This document shows positions 18,804 to 26,559 of a DNA stretch of 64,000 nt, in pieces. A model generated the notes under the pieces. The model searched no databases, was not told the DNA's origin, and worked only from the letters and a program-made list of their open reading frames with translations. Position 1 is the stretch's first letter. Every line of letters begins with the position of its first letter. Position numbers and translations under genes: made by a program. Source of the stretch: Paenarthrobacter nicotinovorans (GTDB taxonomy: Bacteria > Actinomycetota > Actinomycetes > Actinomycetales > Micrococcaceae); contig NZ_CP089293.1 of assembly GCF_021919345.1 (NCBI RefSeq), positions 2,914,001-2,978,000 on the forward strand. Reading direction: 5' to 3'.

Positions 18804-19445
18804 ATGACACAGCTCGCGAGTACACGGGTACTGTCGTCGCCGGAACGTTTGCAGGCGTTTACCGATGCCGTGGTGGCGATTGCTTTGACCCTGCTGATCC
18901 TTCCCCTCATGGAGAGCGTGGGGGAACTGGCCGATCATCACGGAACCACGGCGGAATGGCTCGTCGAGGAACAATACGCTTTGCTGGGCTTTGCCCTCAG
19001 CTTCATCCTCATTGCCGTGTTCTGGACGCATCATCACCGCATGTTCCGCAAGGTCCGGCAGATCGATTCGGGTTTGTTGTGGCTGACGGTAGCCTGGATG
19101 TTCTTCATTGTGGTCATGCCCGTGTCCACGTCACTCTCCACCCAGATGGACGCCGATTGGGCCCAACCCCTGGTGTACATCGGGACATTGTTTGCCACCA
19201 GCCTCACGCTTCTCCTGGCACGCATCTATCTCCGTTCACATCCCGAGCTTCACGAAATGGACGCGGTGGAGGCACGCTCCGGAATCCGGGCAGGGGCGAT
19301 AGTGGCCGGGCTTTTCCTCGCCGCCCTCGTGCTGGCCCTTGTGATTCCATCCGCGGGAAATCTTCCGTTGCTCCTGATGTTGCTCAGCGAGCCGCTCCAG
19401 CGCTTGGAGCGGCGGAGGGACCTCAGCAAGCCCGCACAACGATAG
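18804..19445 (+). CDS. TMEM175/DUF1211-type potassium channel-like membrane protein
   Basis: The segment ERLQAFTDAVVAIALTLLILPL (about residues 13-34) carries the F-S/T-D-x-V-x-A-I-A-x-T-L-L signature of TM1 in bacterial TMEM175 channels. Six hydrophobic helices follow over 213 aa, as for the one-repeat bacterial form that assembles as a tetramer. WTHHHRMF after TM3 is also typical. The family conducts K+ without a classical TVGYG filter. A TACAAT box 7 nt before the ATG suggests a leaderless transcript. The transport role here is inferred from family. Confidence 0.85.
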   Translation: MTQLASTRVLSSPERLQAFTDAVVAIALTLLILPLMESVGELADHHGTTAEWLVEEQYALLGFALSFILIAVFWTHHHRMFRKVRQIDSGLLWLTVAWMFFIVVMPVSTSLSTQMDADWAQPLVYIGTLFATSLTLLLARIYLRSHPELHEMDAVEARSGIRAGAIVAGLFLAALVLALVIPSAGNLPLLLMLLSEPLQRLERRRDLSKPAQR

Positions 19446-19499
19446 TCACCTGAAGAAATCACCGCTTAGGATGGGTGGAAGGCAATTTCAGGAGGATCC

Positions 19500-20006
19500 G
19501 TGAGCAACCCCACGAAGAATGTTCGGTCGAGCACGGGCAGCGCAGAGCCGTTGGACGCGATCGATGAGCGGATCCTCGCTGCCTTGGTAGATGACGCCCG
19601 CATTTCCAACAAGCAGTTGGCAGAACTCGTGGGGATCGCACCGTCCACGGCCCTGATGCGGACCAGGGCCCTGTCCGAGCGGGGCATTATTGAAGGCTTC
19701 GAGGCGGTGCTGAGCCTGCCGGCCATTGGCCGCTCGGTACAGGCTTTGATCGCTGTCCGCCTCCGCGCCCACGACCGCGACCAGATCGACCGTTTCACGG
19801 CGCGCGTGCCCAAGCTCCCGGCCGTCATCTCAACGTTCCACACCACCGGTTCGGTGGACTATCTGCTGCACATCGCCGTCGCAAATACCGACGACCTCCG
19901 CAACTGGCTCCTGGACAACCTCGCCACCGACCCCGTGGTCGGCCACACGGAAACCACCATGGTGTTCCAGCACATCCCGGGCAACCGGGGACCACTCCCC
20001 GAGTAA
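19500..20006 (+). CDS. Lrp/AsnC family transcriptional regulator
   Basis: 168 aa. The N-terminal HTH is at DERILAALVDDARISNKQLAELVGIAPSTALMRTRALSERGII (about residues 23-65), followed by a RAM/ligand-binding domain (QALIAVRLRAHDRDQIDRFTARVPKLPAVISTFHTTGSVDYLLHIAV). The GTG start at 19500 has AGGAGG about 5 nt upstream. It lies between the TMEM175-like gene and the end of an MFS gene that runs toward it, so its target is not evident from position. Confidence 0.92.
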   Translation: MSNPTKNVRSSTGSAEPLDAIDERILAALVDDARISNKQLAELVGIAPSTALMRTRALSERGIIEGFEAVLSLPAIGRSVQALIAVRLRAHDRDQIDRFTARVPKLPAVISTFHTTGSVDYLLHIAVANTDDLRNWLLDNLATDPVVGHTETTMVFQHIPGNRGPLPE

Positions 20007-20039
20007 CACCGGATCCCTGCCAACACCGGCCCCGCAGCG

Positions 20040-21275
20040 TCAGATCCGCAGGGCACTCTTCATGGACACGGCGGCCAGCGTCAGCGCGGCCAGGCCACAT
20101 AGCGCGGTGAAGCCCACGACGGCGGCCTGCAGGCCAAGTGCCGTCACGGCAAGTCCCAGCCCAATCACCGGAACAGCGCTTCCAAGGTAGGTAATGACGT
20201 ACACCGTGCTGATGACTTGCGCGTGGCGGGCCGCCTCTACCTTTCCGGCGACCTCGTTGAATACCTGCCGGAAGGCAATTCCCTGGCCCATGCCGGCCGA
20301 GATGCTCGCTGCCACCAGCAGCCAAGGACTTGACCACGCGGCGGCAGCTCCCACGAGGACCACGGAAACACCCAGTACGGCGAGCGCCGCGGGAACAACG
20401 AAACGCCCACGGACACCCAGCAATTGACTGAGTGCTGATGAGCCAAGGGTGACTCCGGCAAGCACTCCGATCAAGGGCCGGGAGTCTGCGTGAACCACTG
20501 TGGCGAAGTATCCGGGCGCGAGGGACAAACAGAAACCGAAGACCGCAAAGCTCAGGAATCCAGTGGTGGCCGCCATCCAGAAAGCTCCCCTGGCCTCGTG
20601 TGAAATGGACGGTTTCCGGGGCGCCAGCACCCTATGGGCTTTTGGACCTTCTGCGGGGGCGATCGCGGGCCTGGCTTTCAGCAGCCACAGGGGAATGAGG
20701 GCGGCCAGCAGCACGGCCGAGTGGACGTAGTACGGCGTGCGGGTGGGCTCCGGGAGGAGCGACAAAAGACCGCCAATGGCAGGACCTGCAGCCACGCCAC
20801 CTGCCGAGGAAAGCAGCGTGAAGCGAGAAGCCCAGTCCGGGCGTTGGGGCAGCAACTCCCGCAGCGCCGCGGAACTTGCTCCGGTAGCGAGGCCGACGGC
20901 GACCCCCTGGAGCGCCCTGCCGACAGACAGGGTAAGGAGGGAATCTGCGTTGGCGAAGATCACCCCGCCCGCCAGGCCCACCAAGACCGCGAGCACCAGT
21001 GCCGCCCGTCGGCCGATGTGATCCGACCAGTGCCCTGCCACCATGAGGACAGCCACCAACGCCAGCACATAGCTGGAAAAGGCCACGGTCACGTCAAGCG
21101 ATGACAAGCCGATCCTGGCCTGGAGCAAGGGGTACAGGGGTGTGGCGAGGTTCGCGCCAACCAGCAACGTGAAGATCACGACCCCTGCCAGGACCAGCCT
21201 GGCCGTGGTGGAGGCATCCCATCCCCAGCGCTCGGCGGTGGCCGGACGCATGCGGAGTTCGCTCAAGACAGTCAT
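20040..21275 (-). CDS. MFS transporter
   Basis: 411-aa facilitator with about 12 TM helices. The motif A loop is GHWSDHIGRRAALVLAVLVG, and the conserved GxxLGPxxGG-like region is SAGGVAAGPAIGGLLSLL. The ATG at 21275 (MTVLSELRM) is chosen because GAAGG precedes it by 7 nt; a reading frame from 21446 would overlap the divergent Lrp gene and has no protein-like sequence. It is divergent from an Lrp/AsnC gene, a layout seen for amino-acid or drug exporters controlled by the neighbour. The substrate is unknown. Confidence 0.87.
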   Translation of the reverse strand: MTVLSELRMRPATAERWGWDASTTARLVLAGVVIFTLLVGANLATPLYPLLQARIGLSSLDVTVAFSSYVLALVAVLMVAGHWSDHIGRRAALVLAVLVGLAGGVIFANADSLLTLSVGRALQGVAVGLATGASSAALRELLPQRPDWASRFTLLSSAGGVAAGPAIGGLLSLLPEPTRTPYYVHSAVLLAALIPLWLLKARPAIAPAEGPKAHRVLAPRKPSISHEARGAFWMAATTGFLSFAVFGFCLSLAPGYFATVVHADSRPLIGVLAGVTLGSSALSQLLGVRGRFVVPAALAVLGVSVVLVGAAAAWSSPWLLVAASISAGMGQGIAFRQVFNEVAGKVEAARHAQVISTVYVITYLGSAVPVIGLGLAVTALGLQAAVVGFTALCGLAALTLAAVSMKSALRI

Positions 21276-21396
21276 TTCCATGCCTTCGGACTCGGTTGCC
21301 GGTTTTGGCCTCCTTGTGGGAGACGCAGGCCGGCTAAGTATTGATGGCAATAGAATGCAGGAGGACTGAACTTTGGGAGCTGTAAACATGCAAGGA

Positions 21397-21413
21397 TTGA
21401 GCAAAATACTCAA
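21397..21413. promoter_or_regulatory. Candidate Lrp-type operator
   Basis: The sequence TTGAGcaaaataCTCAA is a dyad with 5-bp arms and an AT-rich 7-nt centre, close in form to the 15-bp Lrp/AsnC consensus. It stands 15-35 bp before the Lrp gene and about 120 bp before the divergent MFS gene, so it could serve autoregulation and transporter control. Confidence 0.5.
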
Positions 21414-21428
21414 AGACCTAGCAGCCGA

Positions 21429-21962
21429 GTGATCTGGAGTGACCATTTGAACACCCTCGACCCCATGGACCTGCGGATCCTCCTGGAACTGATCAAGGAT
21501 CCGCGCATCCAGATCGCCGAACTAAGCGACGGTCTGGGCATCGCGAGGAACACCGCCCAAAGCCGCCTTAAGCGTCTGCTCCGCACCGGCGTCCTTCAGG
21601 CCGCGGGACGGGAGGTCGACCTGGAGAAGGTGGGATACGACGTCGTCGCTTTCGTCACGATCGAAGTCACCCACCGCGAACTCGACGGCGTCATCGGCGC
21701 CCTGCGCCTCATCCCCCAGGTCCTCGAAGTGCACGAGATCTCCGGCCGGGGAGATTTGTGGTGCCGGGTGGTGGCAACCGACACCCATAATCTGCAGTCC
21801 GCGCTGCGCTCGGTCCTCCGCACGAAAGGAGTGATCAGGACGGAAACGGTGCTGGCGCTCCACACGCACATCCCTTACCGCACGGAACCGCTCATCGGCC
21901 GGATGGCCTCAGTACCAACACGCAGCAGGAACGAGAACCAGAGCCCGGGCGCGGAGGCCTGA
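21429..21962 (+). CDS. Lrp/AsnC family transcriptional regulator
   Basis: HTH in LDPMDLRILLELIKDPRIQIAELSDGLGIARNTAQSRLKRLLRTGVL followed by a RAM domain (VAFVTIEVTHRELDGVIGALRLIPQVLEVHEISGRGDLWCRVVATDTHNLQSAL). 177 aa from GTG at 21429; TTG at 21447 is an equally plausible start because the family homology begins there. It is divergent from the MFS gene and likely controls it. Confidence 0.9.
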   Translation: MIWSDHLNTLDPMDLRILLELIKDPRIQIAELSDGLGIARNTAQSRLKRLLRTGVLQAAGREVDLEKVGYDVVAFVTIEVTHRELDGVIGALRLIPQVLEVHEISGRGDLWCRVVATDTHNLQSALRSVLRTKGVIRTETVLALHTHIPYRTEPLIGRMASVPTRSRNENQSPGAEA

Positions 21963-21981
21963 ACGAACTAGGATCTTAGGC

Positions 21982-22407
21982 ATGGATTGGCTCTCACATA
22001 TCTCCCAGATCAACTGGCTCGCCGTTCTCCTGGCCTTCGTTTCAAGCATGGTGATCGGCTTTGTCTGGTACATGCCGGCCGTTCTTGGACGCAGGTGGAT
22101 GCAGGCCATCGGCAAGACCGAGGACGATCTGAAGAACATCGACGGCGGAGCCGGCATCTGGGTACCCATGATGCTCGCAGCGGCCGTGACCAGCATCCTC
22201 CTGGCGATCCTGCTCAGCGCGCTTGACATCAACACCTTCTGGGCAGGTGCCGTCTTCGCCCTGATCATCGCCGTGGTCTTCCGTGCAGGTGGCCACGTGA
22301 TCCACAACGGCTTTGCGGGACGCCCCTCGACGGTTACCGTGATCGATTCCGGCCACGACATTCTTGCCATGACTGTTGCCGGGGCGATCATCGGGGCCAT
22401 GCAGTAG
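21982..22407 (+). CDS. DUF1761 family membrane protein
   Basis: 141 aa, four TM helices. The DUF1761 pattern is visible: NWLAVLLAFVSSMVIGFVWYMPAVLGRRWM at the N-terminus, then WVPMMLAAAVTSILLAILL, FRAGGHVIHNGFAGRP and a terminal helix. No function has been established for the family that I know of. The gene ends 10 bp before the corA start. Confidence 0.85.
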   Translation: MDWLSHISQINWLAVLLAFVSSMVIGFVWYMPAVLGRRWMQAIGKTEDDLKNIDGGAGIWVPMMLAAAVTSILLAILLSALDINTFWAGAVFALIIAVVFRAGGHVIHNGFAGRPSTVTVIDSGHDILAMTVAGAIIGAMQ

Positions 22408-22417
22408 CGTTCAACCT

Positions 22418-23413
22418 GTGACCATTATCGACAACGCCGTGTACGTGGACGGCGTCCGCACTGCCACCCCCCACAGCCTCGAGCAAACCTTTGAGACATT
22501 GGCCAAGCACGGCGGCATGGCCTGGATCGGCCTCTACCGCCCCACGCAGGAAGAAATGGCCGCGGTGGCCCGGGAGTTCGGCCTCCACCGGCTGGCTGTG
22601 GAGGATGCCGTCTCGGCGCACCAGCGGCCCAAGATTGAGCGCTACGACAGCAACCTCTTCACGGTTCTCCGACCGGCGAGGTATCTGGATGACTCCGAGT
22701 CCGTGGAGTTCGGGGAACTCCATATCTTTACCGGCGTCAACTTTGTGGTGACCATCCGCCATGCCGAAACCGGCGGGGTTGCCCGTGTCCGCCACCGTCT
22801 GGAAGCACGGCCGGATCTTCTCTGCCACGGCCCGGAAGCGGTGCTGTACGCGCTGCTGGACCAGGTGGTGGATGATTATGCGCCCGTGGTCGCCGGCCTG
22901 GAGAACGACATCGATGAAATCGAAGACCAGCTCTTCAGCGGTGACAGCGCCGTTTCCCGCAGGATCTACGAACTCGCCCGCGAAGTGATCCAGTTCCAGA
23001 GGGCGATCCAACCCCTGCCGGACATCATGTCGCTTCTGGAGAAGGGTTTCGAGAAATATGGCGTGGACATCGAGCTGCAGCGTTCCCTCCGGGACGTCGA
23101 AGACCACGTGCAACGCGTCATTTCCCGTGTGAACTCGTTCCGGGACCTCCTCCAGAACGCGTTGACCCTGGACGGCACACTGACCGCAAACCGGCAGAAC
23201 GAGGCCAGCGCGGCCCAGAACGAGCAGGTCAAGAAGATCTCCTCCTGGGCTGCCATCCTCTTCGCGCCATCGTTCGTGGCAGGAATCTACGGAATGAACT
23301 TCGACCACATGCCCGAGCTCCACTGGGACCTTGGTTACCCCATGGCGATCGGCCTCATGGTGGGCGTGGCACTGCTCATGTACGTCATCTTCAAGCGCAA
23401 AGGATGGCTGTGA
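22418..23413 (+). CDS. corA: CorA family magnesium/cobalt transporter
   Basis: 331 aa. A large cytoplasmic N-terminal domain is followed by two C-terminal TM helices, and the selectivity motif GMN is in YGMNFDHMPELHW. The end is basic (FKRKGWL), as in CorA pentamers. The GTG at 22418 (VTIIDNAVYV) is chosen: it follows the DUF1761 stop by 10 bp and has a TAGCGT box 7 nt upstream, so a leaderless start is possible; the longer frame from 22376 overlaps the previous gene. The zapE start overlaps its end by 10 bp. Confidence 0.93.
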   Translation: MTIIDNAVYVDGVRTATPHSLEQTFETLAKHGGMAWIGLYRPTQEEMAAVAREFGLHRLAVEDAVSAHQRPKIERYDSNLFTVLRPARYLDDSESVEFGELHIFTGVNFVVTIRHAETGGVARVRHRLEARPDLLCHGPEAVLYALLDQVVDDYAPVVAGLENDIDEIEDQLFSGDSAVSRRIYELAREVIQFQRAIQPLPDIMSLLEKGFEKYGVDIELQRSLRDVEDHVQRVISRVNSFRDLLQNALTLDGTLTANRQNEASAAQNEQVKKISSWAAILFAPSFVAGIYGMNFDHMPELHWDLGYPMAIGLMVGVALLMYVIFKRKGWL

Positions 23414-24561
23414 CGCCACTCTTGAGGCCAACTCCACGAGCAACCCGGGACATCGCCCGGAGGTTGCTCGAAGGAATAAACCTCGACGCCGGACAGTCCG
23501 GCTTTGCGCTCGAAGACAGCCAGCAGCGTGCAGCCGGGCGGTTGGCGGCCATGGGCGCGGAGGTGACGGTCCGGCGTCGGACTCTTTCGCGGAAGATGCC
23601 ACGGAGCCTTTACCTGCACGGACCTGTGGGACGGGGAAAGACCTGGCTGATGGACAGCTTCTTTGGGCAGCTCGATGTGCGCAAACGGCGGGTGCATTTC
23701 CACGATTTCTTCCGCAGCCTCCACGCCGGAACCCACGGTTCCCATGCCGGCAGCTCGACGGCCATCCAGCATTCGGTGGACTCGTTGCTGGATGACGTTG
23801 AGGTGCTCTTCTTTGACGAATTTCACGTCCACGACGTCGGCGATGGCATGTTCATTGCGCGTCTGCTGCGAACTGCCGCGCAGCGCCGCATCCCCTTGGC
23901 GGTCACGTCCAACTACGCGCCGGACGAGTTGCTGCCCAACCCTCTTTGGCACGACCATTTCCTGCCCACCATTGAGGCCATCAAGGAGATGATGGACATA
24001 GTGACAATCGATGGTTCTTCAGATTTTCGACGCTTCCCCGCAGCCGGGTCCGCAGAGCCCCAAGGCAGGGAGTCCTTCCGGGCAGGACGCATCGTGACAC
24101 CCGGTACGTCCCGCCAGCTGGGCCGGCTGGGCCTGTTCATCCCGTCACCGTCGCAGAGCCGGGTGCTGACCCCCACCACCCAGCCGATCGTCGTCAAGAA
24201 CTCCGATCCCGACCTCCTATGGGTTGGATTCGAGGAGTTGTGCGGCGGGTTGACCTCCACGTCCGACTATCTGGCACTGGCCGAAACGTTCACCACCTGG
24301 GTGGTCGACGGCGTCCCCTCACCTGCGGACGCCGATGCGGCATCCGCGCCGGCTTGGCAAAGGTTAAGCAACGTGGTGGACGTGCTGCACGATCAGGACA
24401 TCACGTTGTTCCTGATCGGCCCCGGCCCGCTGGACTGGGACGTCGGGGCCGGCCGCAGCGGCCTTCCGATGGACTTCGCCCGCATCGCGAGCCGCCTATC
24501 CTTGCTCGGGCGGTCCCACGCGGACGACGACGCTGCACGCGAAGAGGCCGCCGGAAGCTGA
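23404..24561 (+). CDS. zapE: Cell division ATPase ZapE (AFG1-like)
   Basis: AFG1/ZapE P-loop ATPase, 385 aa. Walker A is YLHGPVGRGKTWLMDSFF (about residue 72). The family block RVHFHDFFRSLHA and the Walker B VLFFDEFHVHDVGDGMF follow, then a sensor region TSNYAPDELLPNPLWHDHFLP. In E. coli ZapE modulates FtsZ ring constriction; in mitochondria AFG1 has a quality-control role. The ATG at 23404 overlaps corA by 10 bp, so the genes are probably co-transcribed. Confidence 0.92.
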   Translation: MAVTPLLRPTPRATRDIARRLLEGINLDAGQSGFALEDSQQRAAGRLAAMGAEVTVRRRTLSRKMPRSLYLHGPVGRGKTWLMDSFFGQLDVRKRRVHFHDFFRSLHAGTHGSHAGSSTAIQHSVDSLLDDVEVLFFDEFHVHDVGDGMFIARLLRTAAQRRIPLAVTSNYAPDELLPNPLWHDHFLPTIEAIKEMMDIVTIDGSSDFRRFPAAGSAEPQGRESFRAGRIVTPGTSRQLGRLGLFIPSPSQSRVLTPTTQPIVVKNSDPDLLWVGFEELCGGLTSTSDYLALAETFTTWVVDGVPSPADADAASAPAWQRLSNVVDVLHDQDITLFLIGPGPLDWDVGAGRSGLPMDFARIASRLSLLGRSHADDDAAREEAAGS

Positions 24562-24570
24562 GCTTCCGGC
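24550..24570 (+). terminator. Hairpin at the zapE stop codon
   Basis: GCCGGAAGC-TGA-GCTTCCGGC is a perfect 9-bp stem whose 3-nt loop is the zapE stop codon itself. It stands between the convergent zapE and ferritin genes. A short cttcccc follows rather than a T-tract. Confidence 0.5.
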
Positions 24571-24613
24571 GACCTTCCCCGTCATGCGCGTTGCGTCGGG
24601 CTGTTGCCGGTTC

Positions 24614-25144
24614 CTAAAGGGCGCCACCGGCAGCGGAGGGCGCGCTGGCGTCGTGACCGCCGTCGCCCACTGCTTCGCGGGCGACGTAGTTCTCAATGTC
24701 GAAGAGATTCTCGGCGCGTTCTGTGATGTTGAGCAGCGTGGTCATCGATGCGACCTCTTCAACCTGCTCCTTGAGGAACCACAACATGAACTGCTCGCCC
24801 AGGGCGTCGCCTTCGGCACGGGCAGCACGGAACATCTCCTCAATGTTGCGGGTGACTTCCCTCTCCTGTTCCAGGGCAAGGGCGATGGGTTCCTTGGCGT
24901 TGGTGAAGTTGTTCCGCACGGGGGCAATGCCCGGAATCTCGACGTGGACGTTACGGTCCAGCATGTACTGGACCATCATCATGGCGTGGTTGCGTTCTTC
25001 CAGGGACTGGCGGTAGAAATGCCGGGCAAGCTGTGGCAAATCCTCACCGTCGAAGTACACAGCCACAGCGATGTACTGCTGGGAGGCTGCAAACTCATTG
25101 GCAACCTGGGCGGACAACAGTTCATTGAAAGTCTTGTTAGCCAT
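24614..25144 (-). CDS. Ferritin (non-haem iron storage)
   Basis: 176-aa four-helix ferritin. The ferroxidase ligands appear in NEFAASQQYIAVAVYF (helix A Glu), LEERNHAMMM (the ExxH of helix B) and a Glu-rich helix C (ALEQEREVTRNIEEMF), with Gln/Glu in FLKEQVEEVA. There is no methionine haem ligand typical of bacterioferritin. The last 15-20 residues (Ala/Ser/Gly-rich) are flexible. The protein stores Fe(III) and lowers Fenton chemistry in the cytosol. It converges on zapE. Confidence 0.93.
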   Translation of the reverse strand: MANKTFNELLSAQVANEFAASQQYIAVAVYFDGEDLPQLARHFYRQSLEERNHAMMMVQYMLDRNVHVEIPGIAPVRNNFTNAKEPIALALEQEREVTRNIEEMFRAARAEGDALGEQFMLWFLKEQVEEVASMTTLLNITERAENLFDIENYVAREAVGDGGHDASAPSAAGGAL

Positions 25145-25197
25145 GGCTAGATCCTACAGCCGCACGACTGCGTCCTTGACGGGCGGACACACACTGC

Positions 25198-25569
25198 TTA
25201 GGGCAGGAGAAAAGTGAGTCCGACACCGGCCGCGGCAGCCAGGACACAGGCGGCCATGGAGCCCACACCGTTGATCAGGGCCAGCCCTGCCCTGCCGCTC
25301 TGGATAAGCCTGATGGTCTCCAGGCTTGCCGTGCTGAATGTCGTATAGCCTCCCAGGAAACCAGTGCCCAGGACAAGGTACAGGGTCTCGGACGCCTCGC
25401 CGCGCATCATCAACCCGGCTAAAAATCCGAGCACTAAAGAGCCCGAAACGTTGATCAGGATGGTGCCCCAAGGGAGGGCGGTCTTCAGCCTTGCGCGTAT
25501 GAGGCCATCGACCATGAATCTGGCGACCGCGCCCACTCCTCCAGCCAAGCCAAGCAGAAGGACCGTCAT
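25198..25569 (-). CDS. crcB: Fluoride channel FluC/CrcB, second subunit
   Basis: Four-TM fluoride exporter subunit, 123 aa from ATG at 25569. Family motifs: LAGGVGAVARFMVDGL, INVSGSLVLGFLAGL (with the conserved Asn) and GTGFLGGYTTFSTASLETIRL (the TTFST segment with phenylalanine-box residues). The start overlaps the stop of the preceding crcB homologue in ATGA, so a longer frame from 25614 is rejected. Gene pairs of this type form heterodimers with antiparallel subunits. Confidence 0.92.
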   Translation of the reverse strand: MTVLLLGLAGGVGAVARFMVDGLIRARLKTALPWGTILINVSGSLVLGFLAGLMMRGEASETLYLVLGTGFLGGYTTFSTASLETIRLIQSGRAGLALINGVGSMAACVLAAAAGVGLTFLLP

Positions 25570-26009
25570 GATCGGGCCCGCTCCGTCAGTCTGTGATGCC
25601 AGGCGCCGAGCCATATGCCCGCAGTCGTAGCGGCAGCCCCGCCCAGCAGGCTTGCCGTCAGGTAGCCCGCAGCTGCGGGAACTGCGTCAGCGTTCAGCAA
25701 ATGCACGGCGTCCACGGCCAGGGTGCTGTAGGTGGTGTAGGCGCCCAAGAACCCCGTTCCCAGCGCAAGCCGCAAGACCCGGCGGTTTCCGACGTCGGGA
25801 CCCCTGCGGGAGAGCCCCTCCAGAAGGGCACCAAGGGCCAAAGCCCCGGAAAGGTTGATGATCAGGGTGGGAAGGGGCCAAGCTCCGGGCGCGGGGATCA
25901 CCATTCCCAGGCCATAGCGTGTCACTGCCCCCAGCACCCCTCCGGCGGCCACTATCCCCATGAACCGCCAGTGCAGGTGTACCGGGCGTGTGGCTTTACT
26001 CGTCGTCAT
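25566..26009 (-). CDS. crcB: Fluoride channel FluC/CrcB, first subunit
   Basis: 147 aa, four TM helices. Motifs: AAGGVLGAVTRYGLGMV, IINLSGALALGALLEGL and GTGFLGAYTTYSTLAVDAV. The N-terminus has a short basic extension (MTTSKATRPVHLHWRF); ATG at 25961 would remove it. It overlaps the universal stress protein gene by 14 bp upstream and the second crcB gene by 4 bp downstream, so all three are likely one operon. It relieves fluoride toxicity. Confidence 0.9.
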   Translation of the reverse strand: MTTSKATRPVHLHWRFMGIVAAGGVLGAVTRYGLGMVIPAPGAWPLPTLIINLSGALALGALLEGLSRRGPDVGNRRVLRLALGTGFLGAYTTYSTLAVDAVHLLNADAVPAAAGYLTASLLGGAAATTAGIWLGAWHHRLTERARS

Positions 26010-26520
26010 CGTCGTCCGGGACCCGCGGGTTCACAGGCACCACCAGCACAGGGCGGTTCTGCCGGTGAGACAGATGGCGGGCCACGGAACCGGCAGTTGC
26101 GTCCTTGAGTGCCGCGGTCAGGCGGTGTTCGCGTGTACCCACCACAATCATCGACGCTCCAATGGCCTCCGCCTCGCGGGCCAGGGCACGCGCAGGTTCC
26201 CCCGCCAGCGGCGTGATCGACCATTGGATATCAAGTCCGGACAGTTGATCCGCGATGGTCTTCTTCAGCGCTTCGATGGCGTTGCGGGAATCGCCGTCCA
26301 CGCCATCGGGATCAATGGGTGCCGCCGGTCCTCCTGTGGTTCCGTCCACGGGATATACGGTGACATCGGCGTAGGCGAACACCAACGGAAGGCGTGTGCC
26401 GCCGGCAACCACGGCTGCCTGCTCCACCACCGACGGATGCTGCCCAGGCATGACGCCCACCAGAATGGGTCCGTTCATGCCGCCGGATACCTCACGACGA
26501 CGGGCAGGGGTCTCAGTCAC
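25996..26520 (-). CDS. Universal stress protein (UspA-like)
   Basis: Single-domain USP of 174 aa: ILVGVMPGQHPSVVEQAAVVAG at the N-terminus, and a C-terminal segment ASMIVVGTREHRLTAALKDATAGSVARHLSHRQNRPVLVVP that holds the ATP-binding G-x2-G-x9-G(S)-like loop in slightly altered form. It ends in a run of acidic residues (DDDDDE). The gene is the first of an overlapping trio with two crcB genes, so its expression should follow fluoride-channel expression. Confidence 0.9.
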   Translation of the reverse strand: MTETPARRREVSGGMNGPILVGVMPGQHPSVVEQAAVVAGGTRLPLVFAYADVTVYPVDGTTGGPAAPIDPDGVDGDSRNAIEALKKTIADQLSGLDIQWSITPLAGEPARALAREAEAIGASMIVVGTREHRLTAALKDATAGSVARHLSHRQNRPVLVVPVNPRVPDDDDDE

Positions 26521-26559
26521 AGGGCAATTCTACGGCGCGGCACGGCACTGGCCATGCCC

